From a bacterium (GTDB taxonomy: Bacteria > Desulfobacterota > Binatia > HRBIN30 > CADEER01): a stretch of DNA of 64,000 nt. The notes under the pieces were generated by a model. That model had not been told where the DNA came from and made no database searches. It worked only from the letters and a program-made list of their open reading frames with translations. The DNA is taken from the NCBI GenBank assembly GCA_019637795.1, contig JAHBUY010000003.1, forward strand, positions 567,409-631,408. Reading direction: 5' to 3'. A program made the position numbers and the translations under genes. How positions within the stretch are numbered: the stretch's first letter is position 1; every line of letters begins with the position of its first letter. Below, in pieces: positions 16,469 through 23,678 of this stretch.

Positions 16469-16795
16469 TCACCACGAGCCGTGCGAGCCGTGGCTCCCGT
16501 GACTGCCGTGCGAGCCGTGACTGCCGTGTGAGCCGTGCGAGCCGTGGCTCCCATGACTGCCGTGCGAGCCGTGCGAGCCATGCGAGCCGTGGCTGCCGTG
16601 CGAGCCGTGCGAGGCGTGCGACATGTGCTGGGCCAGCAGCAGTTTCTCGCTGTTGGGCTCGCTGCGCAGCGCGTTGGCCGCGTCCGCCGTGTCGAGATTC
16701 GCAACCGGCTTCACGGCCTGCTGCGCTTCTTCGCGGCTGAGGAAGTCCAAGGGCTGCTTTCGCAGCGAGGGCAGCGTGTTCTTCTTTTCACTCAT
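16469..16795 (-). CDS. His-Xaa-Ser repeat precursor peptide, copy 1 (HxsA-like)
   Basis: 108 residues. The leader is charged and helical (MSEKKNTLPSLRKQPLDFLS, then REEAQQAVKP, EPNSEKLLLAQ). The core is HMS, HAS, then exactly fifteen HGS triplets and a final Trp. No signal peptide is present, so it is made in the cytoplasm. Serine codons vary among TCG, AGC, AGT and TCA and glycine between GGC and GGG, so the repeat is kept at protein level. GAGGAC lies before the ATG. His-Xaa-Ser repeat proteins (HxsA) are the proposed substrates of HxsB/HxsC radical SAM enzymes; here an HxsB-like gene is 4 kb upstream on the same strand. Confidence 0.85.
   Translation of the reverse strand: MSEKKNTLPSLRKQPLDFLSREEAQQAVKPVANLDTADAANALRSEPNSEKLLLAQHMSHASHGSHGSHGSHGSHGSHGSHGSHGSHGSHGSHGSHGSHGSHGSHGSW
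16475..16609 (-). repeat. 9-bp tandem repeat array coding (HGS)15, copy 1
   Basis: Fifteen in-frame 9-base units with synonymous variation, bounded by a HAS unit (16610-16618) and the terminal Trp codon (16472-16474). The second array at 28798-28932 has exactly the same unit number with a different codon order. Confidence 0.9.
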
Positions 16796-16849
16796 GGTGT
16801 CCTCTTCGTCCTCTTCGGCTCTGCCTAGGGTTCAACGATCAGACGCAAT

Positions 16850-19800
16850 TCAGGGCGCTGGAGTCAGATTCGCGAACAGGGACATGAACTGGCCGCTGCG
16901 CGACACTTCGACGCCCTGCAGGCTGAGCCCGAAGAATTGCGGCAACGGGAATCCGGACAGCGCCCCGGCCAGACTCGGGATCAGCGGCTGCACGAGCGCC
17001 GGGAGCACCGCCTCGACCTGCGCCTCGCTGGCGCCGATCGGATTGTCGATGATCGCGATCGTCAGATCGCTGAGCGGCGGCGGGGTCAGGTTGATCGACA
17101 GACCGGACCCTCCGAAGGTGAGGCTGAGACCGAGGCGCGCATCGAAGGCGCCCGACATCCACACGGTTTCGGGTCCCGGCTGGACGATGTTGATGAGCAC
17201 CTGGGCCAGCTTCAGCTCCGTCAGCTCGCCCGCCGGGCCATTGTTGCCGGTGACGATCGGCGCGATCGTCGGCAGGACATCGATGCGCAGCGGCGTCGCC
17301 GGCGGGAGCTGCGCGAACTCGGGCACGATCAGCGACAGCAGCGTCGAGTCGAGCGGCAGCGGCGGCGCACCGCCCGGGCCGTCCAGATCGATCTCGGTGA
17401 GCGAGGTGCGCATGATGCCGCACTCGGTCTGGCCGCGCAGCAGTTGGTTGAATCCCGCCGTCGAGATGGCGATCCCCATGCCGTAGGGCACGTGCGCGAC
17501 CGGGGTGTTGGGACCGAAGGTCGGGAACGCCTCCGCCTTCGAGTACGAGCGCGTCAGGATCGGGGCGCCAGGCGGCGGCATGCACTGGCCAGGCCCGGTC
17601 CCGACCGACACCGTGAAGCGCGAATGGGCGCCGATGGTGATCCCATCGTTGTCCTCGGCGACCAGGAACATCGGCGCCTCGAAATTCAGGCCCAGCCCTT
17701 CGCCCACGGGGCCGGAAATCGAGATGCCGGCGAGCGTGGACTGGATGGCGGCGGCAATCGGGCTGTCCTGCGGTCCGGGGCCGTCGGGGTCCTTGAGGAA
17801 GCCGGCGATCCCATCGGTCGTCGCCTGCTGGATGTCGGGCAGCAGCGATTGGATGATGTCGCCGATCACCGGCGCGCTGCACAACCCGTAGGTGAACGAG
17901 TAGTTGAAGCCCGAGAACTGCGTGTTGAGCGGGTTGGTGATCTGGTTCACGTCGATGTCGTTGTGCGGATTGCCCGCCGGCTCGAGCGTGAAGTTGCCCG
18001 ACAATCGCAACTGGTTGGCGGTCAGGCGCAGGCCGCAATTCGGCACCAGGCCGCTGCCGACGATGTCGACGTCGACGCGCAGGTTGTTGATGCGGATGTC
18101 GCCGAACACCGAGTTGACCTGCGAGTCCATGAACAGTTGGAAGCTGCCGAACGACGGCGGCGGGTTGGCGATCTTCACCTGCGCGCTGCCCCAGCAGCCG
18201 ATGACGGAGATGAAGCACTGATCGATCAGCACCGTGCCCGGCGGCAGGAGTTGCGCGAAGTCGAACTGGCCGGCGGCCAGCCCGGCGACCAGGGGCTCCA
18301 GCGAGTCGAGGCCGCTGTCGTTGATGCGCAGGGCGACGCTCTGCGGCGAGAAGGCCCCGTTGGCGACCGACTGACCGTTGATGATGACGATGCGATCGTT
18401 GACGCCGTCGCCGTTGGCGGTGTTGGTCGCGCGCACCCGCACCGGGTTGAAGATCGCCGACGAGTTGAGCGTCACGGTGTGCGAGAAGGTCCGGTTGGCG
18501 GTGTTCACCGACTGGGCCGGGACGCCGTTGACGGTGATCGCCACCTGGCCGGGCGGCAGCAGCGTGTAATGGCCGGTGATCACTTGCGTGCCCGCGGTGG
18601 TGAAGGTGCCGTTGGCCGGCGAATCGATCACGACTTCGTACTGGTTGCAGCTCGTCCCGATGCACAGCCAGCCGGCTTCGTTGCGACATCCCGCCGAGCA
18701 ACCGTCGCGGCTGACGGTGTTGCCGTCATCGCACTGCTCGGCCCCTTCGAGGATGCCATTGCCGCAGGTGGGCACGCAGAGGCTGGGCTGCCCGTTGCAC
18801 GAATAGCCCGCCTCGACGCGACAGTTCGCGCGGCAGCCGTCGCCGTTGACGTGGTTCCCGTCGTCGCACTCCTCGCCCGGGTCGAGGAGACCGTTGCCGC
18901 AGTCCGCCGTGCAGACGCTGGGCTGGCCGAAGCAGGTGTGGCCGGGCTCCTGGCGGCAGAACTGTCCGGAGCAGCCGTCCCCGCTCACGGTGTTGTGGTC
19001 GTCGCAGGTCTCGAAGCCGCGGATGAAGCCATCGCCGCAGACGGCGGTGCAGTTGCTGGGTGTGCCGGTGCACTGGAACCCGGGCTCGACCTGGCACAGG
19101 AACGAGCAGCCGTCGCCGCTGATCAGGTTGCCGTCGTCACACCCCTCGGCGCCGCGCTTCAGGCCGTCGCCGCACTTCGGCGCGCAGACACTCGGCACGC
19201 CCGAGCACAACCAGCCCGGTTCGATCTTGCACGTGCTGCTGCAACCGTCGCCGGACGCGGCGTTGTTGTCGTCGCAGGTCTCGCCGGGCTGGATCGAGCC
19301 GTTGCCGCACACGAAGGTGCAGACGCTCGGCGCCGTCCCGGTGCAGTTGTAGCCGTCCTCCACCTGGCAGGTGCTGGAGCAGCCGTCGCCGTTGTTGCGG
19401 TTGTGATCGTCGCAGGCCTCGCCGTTGTCCTCCTCGACGGTGCCGTTGCCGCACTTCTTCTGGCAGACGCTCGGGGCGCCGCTGCACTCGTAGCCGCTCT
19501 CGACCAGGCAGCCGCTGGAACAGCCGTCGCCGTTGGCCGTGCCGCCGTCGTCGCACGACTCGCCCGCGTCGAGCACGCCGTTGCCGCACTGCTGGGTGCA
19601 GACGCTCGGCTGGCCGCTGCACGACCACCCGCCCTCGATCGAACAGTGACTCGAGCAACCGTCGTTGTCGTTCGTGTTGCCGTCGTCGCAGGACTCGCCG
19701 TTCTGCAGGATGCCGTCCGGACACTCGCTGCCGCAGCTACCGTTGTTCGACTCGCCGTCGTCGAACAGGTCGCAGTCGCGCGAGAGCCCATTGACGGCAT

Positions 19801-20569
19801 TCATCGTCAGACAGAGCTGGCAGGCCGACTCGCGCTTGAGGCAGTCGGTGGCGGCATTGGCATCGCTCGCATCGCAGGGGCCAAAGGCGGCGCCGACATT
19901 CACCGCGGCGCAGTTCTGCAGGATCGCGCCGCCGATCTTCGAGTCGCAATCGGCGAGGATGTGGCCGAGCGGATCGGGTTGGCCGGCGGTGCCGATGCCG
20001 AGACAGGCGTCGGTCAGACTGGCGGCGTCGGTCGCGATCCCTTTGCGCAGGGCGTTCTTCTGGCACTTCAGATATTCCCGCAGGCGTCGGTCGGTACACT
20101 TGAGCAGGGTGGAGGCGACCCTCGCCTGACAGGAGGCGCCGATCGCGTTGCCGATCAGTCCGGTGTTGAGGTTGCGCGCGATCGTCTCGTGCGCGAGGTC
20201 GATCTGCGCCAACGCGGCTCGCGGGTATCCGACATCGATTGGGCTGATGCCGAACGCGGGGGTGCTGCCGTTGCAGAGCTGGGCGGCCTTGGTGGCGGCC
20301 TTCGTCGCCGCCTTCTCCAATCGGTGCTTGACGTCCGATCGGACGCAATCCTCGGGCGTCATCGACGCGAGCCGCCCGCTGGCGAAGTCAGCCAGACATT
20401 GGCTGACGATCTTGCTCTGCGCCGCGGCGACTTTTCTCAGTCCCTGATTGAAGGCGGCGATACACCGCTGATCGAGCGGTGAGACTTGAGCAGTCGTTGC
20501 GCTGGCGCACATCAATCCGCCCAGCAACGTCGCGGCAATGGCCCACACCTTGCGCTTCGCCACTCGCAT
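16850..20569 (-). CDS. Secreted protein with eight myxobacterial-type Cys-rich repeats
   Basis: 1239 residues; GAGGGGG precedes ATG 20569. A signal peptide (WAIAATLLGGLMCASATTAQ) leads to a Cys-rich helical domain of about 260 residues (FNQGLRKVAAAQSKIVSQC, CTDRRLREYLKCQKNALRKG). Eight tandem repeats of about 42 residues follow, of the pattern CGNGxxxxGExCDDGNxxxGDGCSxxC, known as myxococcus Cys-rich repeats. The last 550 residues form a Cys-poor beta-rich region (VVIDSPANGTFTTAGTQVI; later NLTPPPLSDLTIAIID) that I cannot name. It lies between the maturase operon and precursor 1, 54 bases before the latter, all on one strand. Likely extracellular or surface protein. Confidence 0.8.
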   Translation of the reverse strand: MRVAKRKVWAIAATLLGGLMCASATTAQVSPLDQRCIAAFNQGLRKVAAAQSKIVSQCLADFASGRLASMTPEDCVRSDVKHRLEKAATKAATKAAQLCNGSTPAFGISPIDVGYPRAALAQIDLAHETIARNLNTGLIGNAIGASCQARVASTLLKCTDRRLREYLKCQKNALRKGIATDAASLTDACLGIGTAGQPDPLGHILADCDSKIGGAILQNCAAVNVGAAFGPCDASDANAATDCLKRESACQLCLTMNAVNGLSRDCDLFDDGESNNGSCGSECPDGILQNGESCDDGNTNDNDGCSSHCSIEGGWSCSGQPSVCTQQCGNGVLDAGESCDDGGTANGDGCSSGCLVESGYECSGAPSVCQKKCGNGTVEEDNGEACDDHNRNNGDGCSSTCQVEDGYNCTGTAPSVCTFVCGNGSIQPGETCDDNNAASGDGCSSTCKIEPGWLCSGVPSVCAPKCGDGLKRGAEGCDDGNLISGDGCSFLCQVEPGFQCTGTPSNCTAVCGDGFIRGFETCDDHNTVSGDGCSGQFCRQEPGHTCFGQPSVCTADCGNGLLDPGEECDDGNHVNGDGCRANCRVEAGYSCNGQPSLCVPTCGNGILEGAEQCDDGNTVSRDGCSAGCRNEAGWLCIGTSCNQYEVVIDSPANGTFTTAGTQVITGHYTLLPPGQVAITVNGVPAQSVNTANRTFSHTVTLNSSAIFNPVRVRATNTANGDGVNDRIVIINGQSVANGAFSPQSVALRINDSGLDSLEPLVAGLAAGQFDFAQLLPPGTVLIDQCFISVIGCWGSAQVKIANPPPSFGSFQLFMDSQVNSVFGDIRINNLRVDVDIVGSGLVPNCGLRLTANQLRLSGNFTLEPAGNPHNDIDVNQITNPLNTQFSGFNYSFTYGLCSAPVIGDIIQSLLPDIQQATTDGIAGFLKDPDGPGPQDSPIAAAIQSTLAGISISGPVGEGLGLNFEAPMFLVAEDNDGITIGAHSRFTVSVGTGPGQCMPPPGAPILTRSYSKAEAFPTFGPNTPVAHVPYGMGIAISTAGFNQLLRGQTECGIMRTSLTEIDLDGPGGAPPLPLDSTLLSLIVPEFAQLPPATPLRIDVLPTIAPIVTGNNGPAGELTELKLAQVLINIVQPGPETVWMSGAFDARLGLSLTFGGSGLSINLTPPPLSDLTIAIIDNPIGASEAQVEAVLPALVQPLIPSLAGALSGFPLPQFFGLSLQGVEVSRSGQFMSLFANLTPAP

Positions 20570-20748
20570 TCCCCCTCGCCGGTCCCTTAACACTGCCCGC
20601 CCTCGCAAGTCCACGAAAAAGCTGATCGGCGATGTCGAATTGGTGGTACGACCAGTGACCAACGGGCGCCGCTTTTTCCCAACGGATCGCCGCGCCGGAC
20701 CGGGTCGCAGGCGGTTGTCCCGGCACCCAAGCGGTGCCCGAAACGGAC
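20570..20748 (-). promoter_or_regulatory. Intergenic region between the maturase operon and the 1239-residue protein gene
   Basis: 179 bases on the minus strand after the HxsB-like stop. A weak hairpin GGCACC/GGTGCC (20722-20738 on the plus strand) could end the upstream transcript, and AT-richer sequence nearer 20569 could hold a promoter (GTTAAG as a possible -10). Neither is convincing. Confidence 0.25.
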
Positions 20749-22257
20749 TCAAGGGGGCGGGATCGAAATGCGCGTCGGCGCCGCGACGCGCAACGCGGCC
20801 GCCGACCAGCGACCGAGTATCTCGCGCGTCGCGGCGTCGCTCTCGTCACCCAGGAGCTCGAAGAGCCGGGTCGAGATGGCGAAGTGCTCCTTGCACTGCA
20901 GACAGCGCAGCCGGTGCCCGAAGAGATCGCGCTGGGTGAGATAGTTCTGCACCGGGCTGAAGCCGCAGTAGGGCTTGTTCCAGCAGGTGGCGCACATCGG
21001 CTGCGCATCGAGCAGCGAGGCCGCGGCAATGGCGCGGACGGTGGGATGCTTCACCACGTCCGGCAGCGCCAGATCGCGCGCGTTGCCGATCGCGAACAGC
21101 GCGTCGCCCATCGCGTCGGCGAGGCGCGCGTCGTCGTCGGGGAACATCTGCCCGTCGACGCCGTAGGCGAGCTGCGCCGTGCCGCCGCCGTAGGGCGACT
21201 GCAGGTCGACGGCGCCGACGTCGTCGCTGCTGAGGATCTTCGTCAGGACGATCGACGCGGTCTGCTCGCGCAGATCGAGGCCGCGGCGGTTGCGCGCCAG
21301 CAGATCGTCGAGCGTCCGGCGGTAGAAGTCGAGGTAGGCGTCCATCGCGTAGCCGACGCTCGGCCACGTCGCCGCCGGCACGCGCCACGCCGGCAGCGGC
21401 TGCAGGTGGATGGTTCGCAGGCCGCGCGCCTCGTACTCGTCCACCACGTCCTGCCCGCGCCCCAGGGTGTCCCGCGTCACGGTGAGCAGCGCCCGCACCT
21501 GCCACCGCTCGGGATCGCGCTTCAGCTCGGCGTAGCGGCGGGTGAAATAGTCGAGCCAGCGCACCACGTCGGCGTGCGCGGCGCCGCCCTTCCAGGCGCG
21601 GACCGCGTCGTGCAGCGCCGCCGGCCCGTCGAGGCTGGTGGTGATCTGCACGTCGTTGGCGAGCAGCCACTCCGCCCGCTCCTCGGTCATCTCGGCGAAG
21701 TTGGTCAGCACCCCGATCGTCAACTGCTTGCCCGTGGAACGCGCATTGCGCTCCCGCGCGACCTCGACGAGGCGGCGCACGGCGTCGAAATTGCGCAACG
21801 GCTCGCCGCACTGTCCCTGCAGCTCGAGGCTCACCGCCGGCGACGTGCTCTCGAGGGCGCGCTCGGCGATCCGCTCCGCGGTGTCGAGGTCCATGTCGAG
21901 CCCGGCGTCCCCGCCCGCCGCGCCGGTGCTGCCCGGCGTGCCGCGCAGGGTCACGGTGACCACATGCAGCGCCGCGCCGCGGCGAGCCGTGCGACTGCGC
22001 TGCGCCATCCGCGCCGCCAGCGCGTCGAGGTCGAGCCCGTCGCGCAGGACCCCAAGACGCTGCAGCTCGGCGAAGAGCGGATGCCCCTCGACGATCCGCC
22101 CGGCGAGCAGATCGGCCAACTCGGCCTCGCTCAGCAGGGCCCAATCGCCGCCATCGGTGGTGACCACGACGCGGTCGGCGACCCGCCCCCAGCGGAAGAA
22201 CCCGAGCGCTTCCGGGACCAGCTCCGGCGCCGTCAACGTCAGGCTGCGCTCCGTCAC
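20749..22257 (-). CDS. HxsB-like maturase with degenerate radical SAM cluster motif
   Basis: 502 residues starting at GTG, which overlaps the preceding stop (GTGA). The layout follows the HxsB family: N-terminal domain to about 95, core strand LHVVTVTLR, then LELQGQCGEPLRNF, ITTSLDGPAALHD, LRTIHLQPL, IVLTKILSS, VDLQSPYGGG and C-terminal cysteines C422, C425, C431, C452 and C455. At the position of CxxxCxxC it has G106, S110 and A113 (LRGTPGSTGA). No other frame restores cysteines there, so this is not a frameshift. The catalytic cluster and SAM cleavage should therefore be lost; a substrate-binding or scaffold role is possible. Family assignment is from remembered consensus, not a search. Confidence 0.75.
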   Translation of the reverse strand: MTERSLTLTAPELVPEALGFFRWGRVADRVVVTTDGGDWALLSEAELADLLAGRIVEGHPLFAELQRLGVLRDGLDLDALAARMAQRSRTARRGAALHVVTVTLRGTPGSTGAAGGDAGLDMDLDTAERIAERALESTSPAVSLELQGQCGEPLRNFDAVRRLVEVARERNARSTGKQLTIGVLTNFAEMTEERAEWLLANDVQITTSLDGPAALHDAVRAWKGGAAHADVVRWLDYFTRRYAELKRDPERWQVRALLTVTRDTLGRGQDVVDEYEARGLRTIHLQPLPAWRVPAATWPSVGYAMDAYLDFYRRTLDDLLARNRRGLDLREQTASIVLTKILSSDDVGAVDLQSPYGGGTAQLAYGVDGQMFPDDDARLADAMGDALFAIGNARDLALPDVVKHPTVRAIAAASLLDAQPMCATCWNKPYCGFSPVQNYLTQRDLFGHRLRCLQCKEHFAISTRLFELLGDESDAATREILGRWSAAALRVAAPTRISIPPP

Positions 22258-22496
22258 GCCGCGCCCTCGTCGAGCGCTGCCTGGCGGCGCCGCGCGATGG
22301 TCTCGTAGAGCACGTGGTTGGCGAAGGCGTGCACCACGGTCGCCAGATCGTACTCGCGGGCGTCCGAGATCACCGCCACCGTCGCCTCGGCAGCGGTTTC
22401 GACCGCCACCGTCGCATACGGATTGTAGACCTCAGCCGCCGCCACCACCGCTTCGGGCAGATAGAGAGATCGATCGAAGGTGATCCGCTCCGTCAT
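22254..22496 (-). CDS. HxsD-like small protein, copy 2
   Basis: 80 residues. It starts ITFDRSLYLPEAVVAAAEVY, matching the start of HxsD proteins (a beta strand with FD/VDxSxYxxEA, then a helix), and ends with a helix FANHVLYETIARRRQAAL. It shares this framework with the 150-residue neighbour upstream. Its stop overlaps the GTG of the HxsB-like gene, indicating coupled translation. HxsD is a conserved small component of His-Xaa-Ser systems whose role is not established. Confidence 0.65.
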   Translation of the reverse strand: MTERITFDRSLYLPEAVVAAAEVYNPYATVAVETAAEATVAVISDAREYDLATVVHAFANHVLYETIARRRQAALDEGAA

Positions 22497-22518
22497 CGCG
22501 AGAGACCCGTGCCGGCGA

Positions 22519-22971
22519 TCACGACTCGGCGTCGCCGGGCGTCTTCCCGTGCTTCTCTTCCCACGGCACCATGATCTCGAGCGGATCCTCGAGCAGCTCC
22601 TCCGACTCGAGCTCGGCGAGCAGCTCGTCCACCGACGGCGCCGCCGTCACGGCGCGCAGCGCCGCCGCCGTGTAATACTCGCGGATGCGGGCGGTCGATT
22701 GGGAAAGCTGCAGCCGCGTCGCCTGCGCCAGCAGCTCGTTGGCGAATTCCCCAGCCAGCGCTTCCAGGGCTTGCTCACTGGCCTCTTCGCGCGCCGTCAG
22801 ACGCGTCAGCACCGCGCCCGACGACGTGCGGGACAGGAAGACGTAGCAGCGTTCGAGGAAGAGGTAGCAGGCTCCGTAGAGCGCTTCGAGCGGGTAGACG
22901 CTCTCGTCGACTTCGAACGAGATGTGATCCTGACCCAGGGAGAATCCGAGACGCGTCTCCTTGCTCACCAC
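22519..22971 (-). CDS. HxsD-like protein, copy 1, with C-terminal extension
   Basis: 150 residues. ISFEVDESVYPLEALYGACY and VFLSR form the strand-helix-strand start of HxsD, and FANELLAQATRLQLSQST fits the conserved ELLxxxxLR-type helix of that family. Beyond residue 105 an acidic extension (ELLAELESEELLEDPLEI, VPWEEKHGKTPG) is unusual. The GTG start directly follows the TAG of the Tat-signal gene; the next GTG one codon on is also possible. It is separated from the second HxsD-like gene by 22 bases. Confidence 0.65.
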   Translation of the reverse strand: MVSKETRLGFSLGQDHISFEVDESVYPLEALYGACYLFLERCYVFLSRTSSGAVLTRLTAREEASEQALEALAGEFANELLAQATRLQLSQSTARIREYYTAAALRAVTAAPSVDELLAELESEELLEDPLEIMVPWEEKHGKTPGDAES

Positions 22972-23571
22972 CTACCTCAGACGGTGATCCGCGCCCGTGA
23001 AGCGGCGCAGCCGTTCCTCGTGCGGCAGCAGCGCGGCCAGAACGGTCGCCTGCTTCCGCTCGTTGGCCGCCAACACGTGCGCCACCTGGGCGATGGCCTG
23101 GGCCAGGCTCTCGTCGGTCGCGAGGTCGCCCTGCCCACCGTTCATCACCACCAAGTCGATGCCGTCGGTGAAGACGAGCCCCTGCGGGCGGCCGTCATTG
23201 CGGCACAGGTGAATGCGATGCGTGCGGCCGCGCTCGTTCTGCAGCGTCAACACGCAGGTGCCGTCGACCGCGCCGGTCAGACCTGACACCTGCCAGCCGC
23301 TGCCGAGCGAGGAGCCCATCTCGAGCGGCCGCAGGAGATCCCACGGCGCCTCGGCGAGCGCGGTCTCGGGAAGGCCACCGGCACCGGTCGGCGCCAGGGC
23401 GCTCGGCTGCTCCGGAATGTCGACACTCGGTTGCGGCGCCTTTGGCTCGAGCCGATTCGGCTCCGCCACCATACCCTGACGCGGCGCCATGCTGGCCCCC
23501 GCCGCCTTGGCAGCGACGATGATGGCCCCACTGGCGGCAATTTTTCCTACGACGTCCCGGCGTGACAGCAT
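22972..23571 (-). CDS. Tat-signal exported protein in the Hxs-like operon
   Basis: 199 residues. The N-terminus MLSRRDVVGKIAASGAIIVAA is a twin-arginine signal (SRRDVV, then a hydrophobic segment ending in AGASMA). The remainder has a Pro-rich linker, a beta-rich domain with two Cys (DGTCVLTLQNERGRTHRIHL, CRND) and a C-terminal helix (ANERKQATVLAALLPHEERL). Tat export implies folding, often with a cofactor, in the cytoplasm. GGAGGAG lies 5 bases before the ATG. It heads the operon with both HxsD-like genes and the HxsB-like gene. No family recognised. Confidence 0.65.
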   Translation of the reverse strand: MLSRRDVVGKIAASGAIIVAAKAAGASMAPRQGMVAEPNRLEPKAPQPSVDIPEQPSALAPTGAGGLPETALAEAPWDLLRPLEMGSSLGSGWQVSGLTGAVDGTCVLTLQNERGRTHRIHLCRNDGRPQGLVFTDGIDLVVMNGGQGDLATDESLAQAIAQVAHVLAANERKQATVLAALLPHEERLRRFTGADHRLR

Positions 23572-23678
23572 TTGCTCCTCCTTCCCCTGAACGGGTCCCT
23601 ACCACAGCGCTGAGTTGAGGCGCAACGCCAATTTCAGCGCCGCGCATGAGCCCATCCCGATCGCCCGCGATCGCATCC

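Noticed and set aside
16475..16609. 9-bp array as a plain microsatellite
   Set aside because: Synonymous changes, exact in-frame boundaries and the same unit number in a second copy show protein-level constraint.
20722..20738. Terminator after the HxsB-like gene
   Set aside because: Only a 6-bp stem without a U tract; too weak to list as a feature.
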